Assembly: GCA_050252075.1 (NCBI GenBank)
Contig: JBFWLP010000010.1
Location: 1-49,806 of the forward strand
Direction of reading: 5' to 3'
Origin: JAAYGT01 sp050252075
GTDB taxonomy: Bacteria > Pseudomonadota > Gammaproteobacteria > Burkholderiales > Burkholderiaceae_B
Length of the DNA stretch: 49,806 nucleotides
Part shown: positions 1-7,827 of the stretch, piece by piece
How positions within the stretch are numbered: the first letter of the stretch is position 1
How the letters are laid out: each line of letters starts with the position of its first letter
Notes under the pieces: model-generated
What the model saw: the letters and a program-made list of their open reading frames with translations, nothing else
The model's database searches: none
What the model was told of the DNA's origin: nothing
Program-made: the position numbers and the translations under genes

Positions 1-247
1 GGTGCCGCCCGTAGACATCAGCGTACTGGCTCAGAAAGGGTCGGTATTCCTGGCCAAACCCACGCTGGCAACCTTTGTGCAGAATCGTGCCGACATCGAA
101 GAGCTCAGCAACGGGCTGTTCGACGCAATGGCCAAAGGTATCGTCACGCCCGTGATCAGCGAGCGCTTTGCGTTGGATGACGTCGCCCGTGCCCACGACA
201 AGCTGGAGTCGCGTGCAACGACCGGATCAATTGTGTTGGTGCCCTGA
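1..247 (+). CDS. NAD(P)H:quinone oxidoreductase, C-terminal end (partial)
   Basis: Only the last 81 or so residues are in the window, and the start lies upstream. The visible part has the C-terminal pattern of zinc-independent medium-chain quinone oxidoreductases (Qor/zeta-crystallin type): a stretch around LFDAMAKGIVTP, then an AxAHDKLESRATTGSIVL ending typical of the cofactor-domain tail in that family. The family reduces quinones or activated alkenes with NADPH in the cytoplasm. The next gene begins 33 bases later on the same strand with its own ribosome site, so the two may share a transcript. The substrate cannot be judged from this fragment. The GTG at position 2 is probably an internal valine codon. 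Confidence 0.75.
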   Translation, partial: VPPVDISVLAQKGSVFLAKPTLATFVQNRADIEELSNGLFDAMAKGIVTPVISERFALDDVARAHDKLESRATTGSIVLVP

Positions 248-280
248 CGCGTTCCGGGCATAAATTATTTAGGAGTCACT

Positions 281-2104
281 GTGAGCTATTCGGCGCCCGT
301 AGAGGATATTCGTTTTGTGCTTGAGCATTTGGCCGACCTGGATGGCGTCCTGGCGCTGCCTCACTTCGGCGAGGTGTCCACCGATGTCGTGGATGCCGTG
401 CTCGATGAGAATGCGCGCTTCGTTCAGGAAGTGGTCGCCCCCCTGAACCGGGAAGGGGATCAACACCCGCCGGTGTGGTCCGATGGCCGGGTAACGGCAG
501 CCAAAGGATTCGGTGATGCCTTCAAGCAGTTTGGCGAGGGCGGCTGGCAGGGGCTGCAGCATGATCCGCGCTGGGGCGGCCAGGGTCTGCCCAAGGTGGT
601 CGGTGCGGCAGTCAGTGAAACACTGAACTCGGCGAACGTGTCGTTTGCCTTGTGCCCCATGCTTACCGATGGCGTGATCGAAGCCCTGACGGCGGTGGGC
701 AGCTCCGACATCCAGGATCGTTACATTCCGCCCATGCTCGAAGGGCGATGGACGGGCACCATGAATCTGACCGAGCCGCAGGCCGGTTCCGATCTGTCGT
801 TGCTGACCACGCGCGCCGTGCCCCAGGGCGACGGCACCTATCGTCTGAGCGGCCAGAAGATATTCATCACCTACGGTGAACACGACATGGCGGAAAATAT
901 TATCCACCTTGTGCTCGCCCGCACGCCCGATGCTCCCAAAGGGGTGAAAGGCATTTCACTGTTTCTGGTGCCCAAGTTTCTGGTGAACGACGATGGTTCG
1001 CTTGGCGCGCGCAACGATGTCTGGTGCGCTTCCATTGAACACAAGCTGGGCATTCACGGCAGTCCGACGGCCGTCATGCTGTACGGTTCGGGCAAGGGCG
1101 ATGCCGGCGAGGGCGCCGTAGGCTATCTGGTCGGCCAGGAAAACCGTGGCCTGGAGCACATGTTCATCATGATGAACGCCGCGCGGTATGCCGTGGGCAT
1201 GCAAGGCGTGGCGGTGTCGGAACGTGCCCTGCAGCAAGCCGTGGCCTATGCCCACGATCGCGTCCAGAGCCGCGCAGTGGAAGGGTCCGATTCGGCGGTG
1301 GCTATTGTTCGCCACCCCGATGTCCAGCGCATGCTGCTTACCATGCGCGGCCTGACCGAAGGTGCGCGTGCCCTGGCGCTGTTTGCCGCCATGGCCCACG
1401 ACAAAGGCGAGCATCATACCGATACGGCCGAAGGCACGCGGCACAAGGCCTTGTACGATTATCTGGTGCCTATCGTGAAGGGCTTTTCCACGGAAATGTC
1501 GGTTGAGGTCGCGTCACTGGGTATACAGGTGCATGGCGGCATGGGGTTTATCGAGGAAACCGGTGCGGCGCAGCACTATCGCGACGCACGCATTCTGCCT
1601 ATTTATGAAGGCACAACTGCCATTCAGGCCAACGATTTGATTGGTCGAAAAATGCTGCGTGACGCCGGTGCCGTAGCCGGTGCGCTGGCACAGGCCATGC
1701 AAGACACCGTGGCCCGGCTGAAACAGGCGGCATCGCAAGGGGGCGAGCATGCCGATGGCCTGAACCTTCTGGCCGAGCGCCTCGATGCCGCGTGCCAGGC
1801 CTATCAGGCGGCAAATGCCTTTGTGTTGTCGCAGGCGTCGTCCAGTATCCGTGCCGTTTTTCTGGGAAGCGTGCCCTACCTGATGCTGGCCGGGTATGCC
1901 TTGTCGGGATGGCAGCTGGCGCGCTCCGCGCTGGCATGCAACACCCTGCAGACAGCGGGTGACAGTACGCCGTTTCACCGGCGCAAACTGGCAACCGCCG
2001 TGTTTTATGCCGCCCATGTGCTGCCGCGTTGCCAGGCCTTGAGCACCGCCGTCGTCGACGGCGTAACCGCCGACCGTTACGCCGTCAGCGCTTTCGCCGA
2101 CTGA
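281..2104 (+). CDS. Acyl-CoA dehydrogenase (long DmdC-like form)
   Basis: A 607-residue FAD-dependent acyl-CoA dehydrogenase, much longer than the roughly 380-residue short- and medium-chain enzymes. Its extended C-terminal domain matches the group annotated as 3-methylmercaptopropionyl-CoA dehydrogenase (DmdC) or broad fatty acyl-CoA dehydrogenase. Visible motifs are MNLTEPQAGSDLS near residue 163, the HKLGIHGSPT substrate-loop region, and YEGTTAIQ near residue 445, where the catalytic glutamate of this branch is expected. It should oxidise an acyl-CoA to the 2-enoyl-CoA and pass electrons to an electron-transfer flavoprotein. The GTG start is supported by AGGAG at 271-275. A strong terminator follows. 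The exact acyl substrate is not readable, and no dimethylsulfoniopropionate genes are nearby. Confidence 0.88.
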   Translation: MSYSAPVEDIRFVLEHLADLDGVLALPHFGEVSTDVVDAVLDENARFVQEVVAPLNREGDQHPPVWSDGRVTAAKGFGDAFKQFGEGGWQGLQHDPRWGGQGLPKVVGAAVSETLNSANVSFALCPMLTDGVIEALTAVGSSDIQDRYIPPMLEGRWTGTMNLTEPQAGSDLSLLTTRAVPQGDGTYRLSGQKIFITYGEHDMAENIIHLVLARTPDAPKGVKGISLFLVPKFLVNDDGSLGARNDVWCASIEHKLGIHGSPTAVMLYGSGKGDAGEGAVGYLVGQENRGLEHMFIMMNAARYAVGMQGVAVSERALQQAVAYAHDRVQSRAVEGSDSAVAIVRHPDVQRMLLTMRGLTEGARALALFAAMAHDKGEHHTDTAEGTRHKALYDYLVPIVKGFSTEMSVEVASLGIQVHGGMGFIEETGAAQHYRDARILPIYEGTTAIQANDLIGRKMLRDAGAVAGALAQAMQDTVARLKQAASQGGEHADGLNLLAERLDAACQAYQAANAFVLSQASSSIRAVFLGSVPYLMLAGYALSGWQLARSALACNTLQTAGDSTPFHRRKLATAVFYAAHVLPRCQALSTAVVDGVTADRYAVSAFAD

Positions 2105-2137
2105 TACACCGTCGTTTCCGGGCGTTGACACCACCCC

Positions 2138-2168
2138 GCCGTTTGCGTGATGCAAACGGCGTTTTTTT
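2138..2168 (+). terminator. Rho-independent terminator after acyl-CoA dehydrogenase gene
   Basis: A perfect 9-bp stem (GCCGTTTGC at 2138-2146 with GCAAACGGC at 2152-2160) with a GTGAT loop is followed by G and seven Ts. It isolates the following SOS-type gene from the upstream operon. Confidence 0.9.
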
Positions 2169-2197
2169 CGCCCGGTGAACATCAAGAGAAAAAGTGC

Positions 2198-2226
2198 TTG
2201 CCTAAAAAGCTGTATAAGAATACAGT
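2198..2226 (+). promoter_or_regulatory. Sigma-70-type promoter of the LexA-box gene
   Basis: TTGCCT (2198-2203) as -35 and TACAGT (2221-2226) as -10 are separated by exactly 17 bases. The first LexA box lies between and over these elements, so bound LexA would block RNA polymerase. The promoter is inferred from spacing and match only. Confidence 0.6.
2210..2225 (+). promoter_or_regulatory. LexA box 1
   Basis: CTGTATAAGAATACAG is a perfect CTGT-N8-ACAG operator with an A/T-rich centre, the classical LexA pattern of gamma- and betaproteobacteria. It overlaps the predicted -10 element. Confidence 0.82.
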
Positions 2227-2240
2227 ATGTTTTCTTGATA

Positions 2241-2256
2241 CTGTATAAAAACACAG
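2241..2256 (+). promoter_or_regulatory. LexA box 2
   Basis: CTGTATAAAAACACAG is a second perfect CTGT-N8-ACAG site, 31 bases (about three helical turns) after the first and ending 14 bases before the start codon. Two in-phase boxes suggest cooperative, tight repression. Confidence 0.8.
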
Positions 2257-2270
2257 CAAAAGGGAAAGCT

Positions 2271-2555
2271 ATGAATATCTCGTCGTCGGTGGGTAATGCG
2301 TCTTCGGTTTTCTGGTCTTCGTTGCCGTCGGTAAACTGGCGCCCGGGCGGCCTTCGGGTGTCGCGGGGGCGCGTGCGTGCGCAAGGGAAAGCAGGGGTGA
2401 AGGCACCGGCACGGTCGGCAGTGCTTCCGGCTTCGGCAACATCCAAACAGGTGCTCACGGTGGGTGCCATGGTCACCGACATCCTTATGTTGCTGGCGTG
2501 GGCGGGTAGCATTCCCCTGATGCTCTGGTTGGGTGCGATCGCCGGGCTGGCCTGA
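2271..2555 (+). CDS. Putative SOS-induced small membrane protein, function unknown
   Basis: A 94-residue protein that I do not recognise. The ATG is preceded by AGGGA at 2261-2265 and follows two LexA boxes, so LexA repression and DNA-damage induction are likely. Residues 1-60 are polar, rich in Ser, Arg and Ala and basic (cluster RVSRGRVRAQGK, residues 29-40), and probably disordered. Residues 61-93 are hydrophobic with few charges (one Asp at 70) and would form one long membrane helix or a hairpin, with a basic flank predicting the N-terminus in the cytoplasm. It stands alone between a terminator and the rplS leader. Small single-helix membrane proteins under LexA control in other bacteria (SidA, YneA, TisB) stop division or depolarise the membrane. 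A similar role is only an analogy, since I see no sequence match to them or to SulA. Codon usage resembles the neighbouring genes. Confidence 0.65.
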   Translation: MNISSSVGNASSVFWSSLPSVNWRPGGLRVSRGRVRAQGKAGVKAPARSAVLPASATSKQVLTVGAMVTDILMLLAWAGSIPLMLWLGAIAGLA

Positions 2556-2806
2556 TTCGGGTTGTACTGACATCATCCGGAACCATGCAGGGCCGGTATC
2601 GTTGCCAAACCTGCCGGCAATAGGCGGGGCAATACACCCGGCAATGCACGGCTCTTCCATTTTTCTGGTAAACTGGCAGGCTTTGTAAACCCATCCTCTG
2701 AGCGGGGAAAATACAGTGGGGCAAACCACAGCAAGCACACCTTGCCGGTGAACAGCCGGCGGCTGCGCAACATACCCGCATCAAGATGACACCAGGAGCG
2801 TTCATC

Positions 2807-3178
2807 GTGAACCTTATTGAAACCCTTGAGCAAGAAGAAATTGCTCGCCTGACCGGTGGTCAGCCCAAGCCCACGTTCGCCCCCGGCGACACCGTGATCG
2901 TCAATGTCAACGTGGTTGAAGGTAACCGCAAGCGTGTCCAGGCCTACGAAGGTGTGGTTATTGCCAAGCGTAACCGTGGTCTGAACTCGGCATTCATCGT
3001 GCGCAAGATTTCCTCGGGTGAAGCGGTCGAGCGTACGTTCCAGCTGTATTCCCCGCAAATCGCCAGCATCGAAGTGAAGCGTCGCGGCGATGTCCGCCGT
3101 GCTAAACTTTACTACCTGCGTAACCGTTCGGGTAAAGCTGCTCGTATTAAAGAAAAGCTGGTTCGCAAATCTGCGTAA
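2807..3178 (+). CDS. rplS: 50S ribosomal protein L19
   Basis: A 123-residue L19, which sits at the interface of the large and small ribosomal subunits. The characteristic PGDTVIVNVNVVEGNRKRVQ, YEGVVIAKRNRGLNS and FQLYSP-I-VKRRGDVRRAKLYYLR blocks are all present. I start it at GTG 2807 because AGGAG at 2794-2798 is correctly spaced. An in-frame ATG at 2786 lies upstream of that ribosome site and would add seven unconserved residues. In most proteobacteria this gene closes the rpsP-rimM-trmD-rplS operon. Here the upstream neighbour is the LexA-box gene, separated by about 250 bases, so rplS must have its own promoter. A terminator follows directly. Confidence 0.95.
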   Translation: MNLIETLEQEEIARLTGGQPKPTFAPGDTVIVNVNVVEGNRKRVQAYEGVVIAKRNRGLNSAFIVRKISSGEAVERTFQLYSPQIASIEVKRRGDVRRAKLYYLRNRSGKAARIKEKLVRKSA

Positions 3179-3212
3179 GCAGAAACGCTACGCTACTTTC
3201 CAAGGCAGCGTG

Positions 3213-3247
3213 AAAAGGGCACCCGGGCGGTGCCCTTTTTGTTTTTT
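3213..3247 (+). terminator. Rho-independent terminator of rplS
   Basis: An 11-bp stem (3213-3223 with 3229-3239, core AAGGGCACC/GGTGCCCTT) has a CGGGC loop and runs into a T-rich tract reaching the next gene's start region. Confidence 0.9.
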
Positions 3248-3252
3248 TGCTT

Positions 3253-4005
3253 ATGTCGCACAACCCCATGAAACCGCTCAGGCGCTCGCTGACCTCGCTG
3301 CCCGGATTCAACCCGGAAACCCAGCCGGTGGTTCCGGGTACCGTGCTGCAGCCTCTGGCGCCCAACTGCGTTCAGCTCGACTTCATTAACAAGGCATTTT
3401 CCTGCCAGGTGCAGTGGTCGATCGAACCGGTGGTGTCGGCGGCTTATCACAACGATGCCATCCAGGCGGGCGATGTCGTGCCGGCCGCCGTATTTTTCCC
3501 GCTGGTGCAGCGTGAGTCGGGGGTTCATGTGCTGTTTACACGCCGTGCCGCCCATTTGTCCAAGCACGCGGGACAGATCAGCTTTCCGGGCGGGCGCATC
3601 GATGCCGGTGATCGCAGCGTCGTTGATGCCGCGCTGCGGGAAACCCACGAGGAAATCGGCATTGATCGCACTTATGTTCAGCTGATCGGTACGCATCCCG
3701 GTTTCGTGACATCAACCGGTTATCTCATGACGCCGGTCATTGGCCTGCTCAAGCCCGGGTTTACGGTTCGCCCGAACCGCAGCGAAGTGGACGAGGTATT
3801 CGAGGTGCCGTTGTCGGTGCTTATGGACCCGGCCGCCCACCGTCTGCATAAAACCCTGTTGCCCGACGGCAGCCACAGCCTGTATTTTTCAATGTCCCAC
3901 GGACCGTACTTCATCTGGGGAGCCACGGCTGTGGTGTTGCGAAATTTCTACCATTACCTCGCGGCGGCGCATAACGTGCTGTCCGGAAACTCCCCTGGCA
4001 GGTAA
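3253..4005 (+). CDS. CoA pyrophosphatase, Nudix hydrolase family
   Basis: A Nudix hydrolase of about 250 residues. The Nudix box reads GGRIDAGDRSVV then ALRETHEEIGI, preceded by a block resembling the CoA-pyrophosphatase (NudL/YeaB, UPF0035) signature, LFTRRAAHLSKHAGQISFPG. These enzymes split CoA and its derivatives into 3',5'-ADP and phosphopantetheine with Mg2+ or Mn2+ bound by the box glutamates. An N-terminal extension of roughly 70 residues precedes the domain. The start is uncertain: TTG 3247, ATG 3253 and ATG 3268 are in frame and none has a clear ribosome site. The gene begins within or just after the T-tract of the rplS terminator, so it may be expressed by read-through or from a weak promoter. 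It converges on rsgA. Confidence 0.82.
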   Translation: MSHNPMKPLRRSLTSLPGFNPETQPVVPGTVLQPLAPNCVQLDFINKAFSCQVQWSIEPVVSAAYHNDAIQAGDVVPAAVFFPLVQRESGVHVLFTRRAAHLSKHAGQISFPGGRIDAGDRSVVDAALRETHEEIGIDRTYVQLIGTHPGFVTSTGYLMTPVIGLLKPGFTVRPNRSEVDEVFEVPLSVLMDPAAHRLHKTLLPDGSHSLYFSMSHGPYFIWGATAVVLRNFYHYLAAAHNVLSGNSPGR

Positions 4006-4048
4006 TTCCACCGGCAGCTAATGCGGCCGGCCATGCCGGCGGGGCGCG

Positions 4049-4954
4049 TCAGTAGCGCGATTTTGACTCGTTTTCGGCCAGAATGCGTTTGTAAAGCTCA
4101 TGACGCTCCGGGGTAATGTCGCCTTTTCCCAGCGCCGCCAGCACGCCGCAGCCCGGTTCGTGCCGGTGCGTGCAGTTATAAAAGCGGCAGTGCTGTATGC
4201 CTTGCGAAAATTCCGGAAACCCTCGTTCGATGTCGCTTGGCCCCAGGTGCTGCAGGCCGAAAGCCTGAAAGCCGGGGGAGTCGATAAGATCGCCCGCGAT
4301 CGTGGGCAGGTGGTACAGACGGGTGGTGGTTGTGGTGTGTTTACCGGCGCCCAGCGCCTGCGAATGCTCCTGCGTGGCAGCGTTGGCCTGCGGCACCAGG
4401 GCGTTGAGCAGGGTGGATTTTCCCATGCCGCTCTGGCCCAGCAGCAGACTGCATTTGTTTTCCAGCACAGGCAAAAGCGCGTCGCGTGTTGATTGCGGGT
4501 CAAGGGCGCTGGTTTCAATGACAGGCACCCCCGAGGCCGCCAGCGGTGCCAGACGGGCCAGTACGCGATCCGTGCCCGCCGGCAGGTCGGACTTGTTCAG
4601 CACGATCACCGGGGCAATGTCCGCACTGCCGGCCGCCACCAGGGCGCGCCCCAGCAGATCGTCGGAATAGGCCGGCTCGGTGGCAATCACGATCAGCAAT
4701 TGATCCACATTCGCGGCAAACTGCTTGGTGCGCATGTCGTCTGACCGGTACAGCAGGTTGCGACGCTCGTGAACGGCATCGATGACGCCCTCACCGGCCC
4801 GTTCAAAGGTAACCTGAACCCGGTCGCCCACCGCCGGTCCGGTTTTCTTTCCTCGTGGAAAGACGGTGCGTAAGGTGCCGTCACCCAGTTCTACCGTGTA
4901 GTGGCGACCGTGAGCGGCAATGATTCGCCCGGTTTGCGTCGAAGGTTCAGACAT
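4049..4954 (-). CDS. rsgA: Ribosome small subunit-dependent GTPase A
   Basis: A 301-residue circularly permuted GTPase that acts late in 30S subunit maturation. An N-terminal OB-fold (about 1-75) is followed by GTPase motifs in permuted order: NKSD, then the P-loop GQSGMGKST, then a threonine-rich switch, then DSPG. The C-terminal zinc knuckle is visible as C-x4-C-x-H-x5-C (FYNCTHRHEPGC). The ATG at 4954 lies inside the last codons of the upstream M48 peptidase gene (8-nt overlap), implying translational coupling. Its 3' end faces the Nudix gene across about 40 bases with a short GC hairpin but no T-tract. Confidence 0.95.
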   Translation of the reverse strand: MSEPSTQTGRIIAAHGRHYTVELGDGTLRTVFPRGKKTGPAVGDRVQVTFERAGEGVIDAVHERRNLLYRSDDMRTKQFAANVDQLLIVIATEPAYSDDLLGRALVAAGSADIAPVIVLNKSDLPAGTDRVLARLAPLAASGVPVIETSALDPQSTRDALLPVLENKCSLLLGQSGMGKSTLLNALVPQANAATQEHSQALGAGKHTTTTTRLYHLPTIAGDLIDSPGFQAFGLQHLGPSDIERGFPEFSQGIQHCRFYNCTHRHEPGCGVLAALGKGDITPERHELYKRILAENESKSRY

Positions 4955-6191
4955 GCGTCAGGTGGCGTATACGAATGATGGCGGGAGGGTGACTGTCGTA
5001 GTAGGCGGAATGCACCGGGTCGGGCGTGAGCGTGGCGGCGTTGTCATCGTACAGTTTCACCAGGGCGGATACCAGCCGTTCGGGCGAGCTTTGTTGCGCG
5101 GCATAACGGTCGGCCTCGAATTCGTCGCGCCGGGACAGCCAGGCGGCCAATGGCGATGCCCAGAAGGTGAACACCGGAACGGTCAGGAAAAACAGGATCA
5201 GCGCCAGTGCGTCGTTGGGGCGTCCAAGCTGGGGAATGACGCCCAGGTCGGTATAGAACCATACCTGGGTGGACAGCCATCCGAGCAGCGCAAAAAACAG
5301 CAAGGCCACGGCGAACATGATCACCATGCGGCGCAGGATATGTTTGTGCTTGAAGTGGCCCAGCTCGTGCGCCAGTACTGCTTCTACCTCGTCAACGTTC
5401 AGCCGCGACAGCAGGGTGTCGAAAAACACGATGCGCCGCGATTTTCCGAACCCGGTGAAGTAGGCGTTGCCATGCGCCGAGCGTTTGGAGCCGTCCATGA
5501 CGAACAAGCCGTCGAGCGTGAACTGGCAGCGCCTGGCCAGCGCCTGAATGCGTTCGCGCATTTCCGGGTGGTCCAGCGGGGTGAAGGTATTGAATAGCGG
5601 TGCAATGACCGTGGGAAACAGCCACAACAGCAAGAAGTTGAAAGCCACCCACAAGCCCCAGGCCCATAGCACCCAGTAAGGGCCGGTGTTGCCCATGACC
5701 CAAAGAACGCCGGCCACCAGCGGCGCACCCAGCACCAGGCTGATGATCAGTGTTTTCAGATTATCCAGCAGAAACAGGGCCGGGCTGACGCGGTTGAATC
5801 CGAAGTGCGCCTCGATGCGAAACTTGCGCCATGCCGAGAACGGCAGCCCCACGGCGCCCAGAATGGCCAGCACGGCCCCTACCAGCGCCAGTTGGCGCAG
5901 CATTTCGTGTTCGATCAGCCGGCCCAGCTGCGCGTCCAGGAACTGCAGGCCGCCCAGCAGCGTAAAACCCACCAGCACGGCGGCTTCTGTCACGCTTTCC
6001 ACCATGGAGAACCGCGTTTTGGCAATGGTGTAGTCGGCCGCCCGCTGGTGGCTGTGCAGGCTGATGCGGTCGGCGAATTCCGCCGGCACCTGATTGCGAT
6101 GCTGCTGCACATGGCGCAACTGGCGCGAGGCCAGCCAGAATCGAATGGCGATATCGGTGAGAAGCAGGGCAATAAATAACAGCGTGAACAT
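4947..6191 (-). CDS. M48 family metallopeptidase (Ste24/HtpX-like, membrane)
   Basis: A 414-residue integral membrane zinc protease. The catalytic HExxH is in VLAHELGHFKHKH, and the third ligand is probably the glutamate of RRDEFEADRYAA. Several membrane helices surround it: an N-terminal one, a pair near residues 60-120 and 150-200, and another pair around 290-350. The N-terminal part resembles the Ste24 CAAX-protease N-domain, the arrangement common in bacterial M48A peptidases, which are thought to degrade misfolded membrane proteins. It is read together with rsgA and is divergent from orn across 46 bases. Confidence 0.9.
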   Translation of the reverse strand: MFTLLFIALLLTDIAIRFWLASRQLRHVQQHRNQVPAEFADRISLHSHQRAADYTIAKTRFSMVESVTEAAVLVGFTLLGGLQFLDAQLGRLIEHEMLRQLALVGAVLAILGAVGLPFSAWRKFRIEAHFGFNRVSPALFLLDNLKTLIISLVLGAPLVAGVLWVMGNTGPYWVLWAWGLWVAFNFLLLWLFPTVIAPLFNTFTPLDHPEMRERIQALARRCQFTLDGLFVMDGSKRSAHGNAYFTGFGKSRRIVFFDTLLSRLNVDEVEAVLAHELGHFKHKHILRRMVIMFAVALLFFALLGWLSTQVWFYTDLGVIPQLGRPNDALALILFFLTVPVFTFWASPLAAWLSRRDEFEADRYAAQQSSPERLVSALVKLYDDNAATLTPDPVHSAYYDSHPPAIIRIRHLTHV

Positions 6192-6237
6192 GGATTCCGG
6201 GTGTATGAGAAAATAGCGGGTTTTAAGGACGGATTAT

Positions 6238-6783
6238 ATGGCGGGCAACGACCAACGGCTGATTTGGATCGACATGGAAATGACGGGCCTTGACCCCGAA
6301 AAAGAGCGCATTATCGAAATTGCGGCGGTCATTACCGAGCCCGACCTGACGGTGGTGGCGGAAGGTCCTGTGCTGGTTATACACCAAAGCAACGAATTGC
6401 TCGACGCCATGGATGCCTGGAACAAGGGAACGCATGCAAAAAGCGGCCTGATTGAAAAAGTGAAGGCGTCCACCTTGAACGAAGAACAGGCCACCGACCA
6501 GATGCTGGCTTTCTTCGAACAGCATGTGCCGTCGGGCAAGTCGCCCATGTGCGGCAACACGATCGGGCAGGACAGGCGTTTCATGGTGAAGTACATGCCT
6601 CGCCTTGAGGCGTATTTCCATTACCGTAACCTTGACGTCAGCACCCTGAAGGAATTGTCGCTACGGTGGAAGCCCGAGGTATACAAAAGTTTTGTAAAAA
6701 AGAGCAAACACGAGGCGCTGGCCGACATTTACGAGTCGATCGACGAACTGAAGCACTACCGCGAGCACTTCATCAAGCTGTAG
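6238..6783 (+). CDS. orn: Oligoribonuclease
   Basis: A 181-residue 3'-5' exoribonuclease of the DEDDh superfamily, which clears 2-5 nt RNA fragments and pGpG. Exo I is WIDMEMTGLD near residue 10, and the later Exo motifs, including HEALADIYESIDELKHYR at the end, are intact. The length is typical. The ATG follows AAGGA with good spacing. Its stop codon is immediately followed by the reverse-strand stop codon of paaX, with no intergenic base. Confidence 0.96.
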   Translation: MAGNDQRLIWIDMEMTGLDPEKERIIEIAAVITEPDLTVVAEGPVLVIHQSNELLDAMDAWNKGTHAKSGLIEKVKASTLNEEQATDQMLAFFEQHVPSGKSPMCGNTIGQDRRFMVKYMPRLEAYFHYRNLDVSTLKELSLRWKPEVYKSFVKKSKHEALADIYESIDELKHYREHFIKL

Positions 6784-7719
6784 TCATGGCAGCGGCCTGC
6801 CGCCGAAGCGTTCAAACACCGAGGGGCGCAGCGGCTGAAAATGAATGGGGTCGTATCCCAGGCGGTCGGCCAGATACATTTCAGCGGCGTCGAAAACCGC
6901 CCAGTACACGTGGGCGCAAAGCTCGCGCGCACGGTGCCCCGGCCAGTCGTCAGGCAACATCTGCCGGGGCAGCTGGGGGTCGTGCAGTACGATACGGCGC
7001 CATTCGTGCAAGGCCAGTGCGCGTGCCAGGTAACCCAGTGAGGGGCGAACCGTGGTGCCGCAGGCAAGTGCCACGGGTTCGAAGCGGGCAATAAAGGCCC
7101 GGTACTGGCCCGCCACGGTATCCAGGTCCCAGCACTGCGACACCAGCGACTGGATCAGCAAACCGCGACCCTCGTTCATTTCGCGTGCGCCCAGCACCAG
7201 GGCGTGCTCGGTCAGTTTCAGCCCGCGCAAAACCTTGTTGGCCGACGCCGCGTTGTCGCGAGGCAGTGCAAAAATGCCCGGCGCCAGTGCCCCAAACCCA
7301 GCCCACAGCAATTGCTTGCGCACCTCGCTGCGTTTGTCCAGGCTGTTGTTGCCAAACCGGGGAAGCACCACCAGGGTCCAGTCGCCGTCCCAGTCGTTGG
7401 GTGTTCCGTGATAAATGCGCGAAGACGCGCGCCGCGTTTGTTCCAGGCCCTCATCGCTCAGGCGGTACAGGCTGCGCCGGCCATGGCGCTCGGATTGCAG
7501 CCAGTTCTGGGCGACCAGCCGGAATACGCTGGTACGCAACAGGCGCTCATTGATACCCAACGGTGCAACCAGCTGAATAAGATCGCTCAGCCACAGGCTG
7601 CCGCCATGCGGCTCAATCGCATCGCCCAGCAGGGTGACGCACAGCGATTTGGCGCGCGGCGGCTGGTCTTCAAGAAGGGCGTTCAGCAAGGGCGCAAGCG
7701 CATTGTTTTTCAGAGGCAT
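6784..7719 (-). CDS. paaX: Phenylacetate pathway repressor PaaX
   Basis: A 311-residue transcription factor of the PaaX family, repressors released from DNA by phenylacetyl-CoA. The N-terminal winged-helix region (about 15-95) includes SLCVTLLGDAIEPHGGSLW and LLRTSVFRLVAQNWLQSE, followed by the central and C-terminal PaaX domains with DWDGDWTLVVLP. The length is typical. It is transcribed away from paaA across a 149-base region that holds the predicted operator. A weak minus-strand promoter (TTGATG at 7807-7812, TCAAAT at 7784-7789, 17-base gap) would also lie in the operator, allowing autoregulation. It converges on orn with no gap. Confidence 0.93.
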   Translation of the reverse strand: MPLKNNALAPLLNALLEDQPPRAKSLCVTLLGDAIEPHGGSLWLSDLIQLVAPLGINERLLRTSVFRLVAQNWLQSERHGRRSLYRLSDEGLEQTRRASSRIYHGTPNDWDGDWTLVVLPRFGNNSLDKRSEVRKQLLWAGFGALAPGIFALPRDNAASANKVLRGLKLTEHALVLGAREMNEGRGLLIQSLVSQCWDLDTVAGQYRAFIARFEPVALACGTTVRPSLGYLARALALHEWRRIVLHDPQLPRQMLPDDWPGHRARELCAHVYWAVFDAAEMYLADRLGYDPIHFQPLRPSVFERFGGRPLP

Positions 7720-7784
7720 GGCGACGGCGTGGTTACCCTTGGTGTGGACGGGAAAGAGGTTTGTAGCATACCGTGTTTACCCTA

Positions 7785-7827
7785 TTTGATACTAAATTTT
7801 GATTGACATCAATATTTTTGTATTAAA
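7785..7827. promoter_or_regulatory. Putative PaaX operator (inverted repeat)
   Basis: TTTGATAC at 7785-7792 and GTATTAAA at 7820-7827 form an inverted repeat with one mismatch. Counting the core hexamers, it is TGATAC-N27-GTATTA, with the same spacing as the TGATTC-N27-GAATCA operators I recall for PaaX in Escherichia coli. It brackets the paaA -35 region and reaches toward the -10. Confidence 0.6.
7799..7812. promoter_or_regulatory. Perfect FNR/ANR box over the paaA -35 element
   Basis: TTGATTGACATCAA is an exact TTGAT-N4-ATCAA site. Its centre (7805.5) is within half a base of the centre of the PaaX inverted repeat (7806) and near -32 of the predicted paaA start, a position expected to repress. 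An FNR with the matching recognition helix is encoded at 30347-31075. Confidence 0.65.

Noticed and set aside
2202..2738. Minus-strand frames of about 100-330 codons across the LexA-box gene
   Set aside because: Cys/Arg/Pro-rich translations with no motif. The LexA boxes, promoter and ribosome site all favour the plus-strand 94-residue frame.
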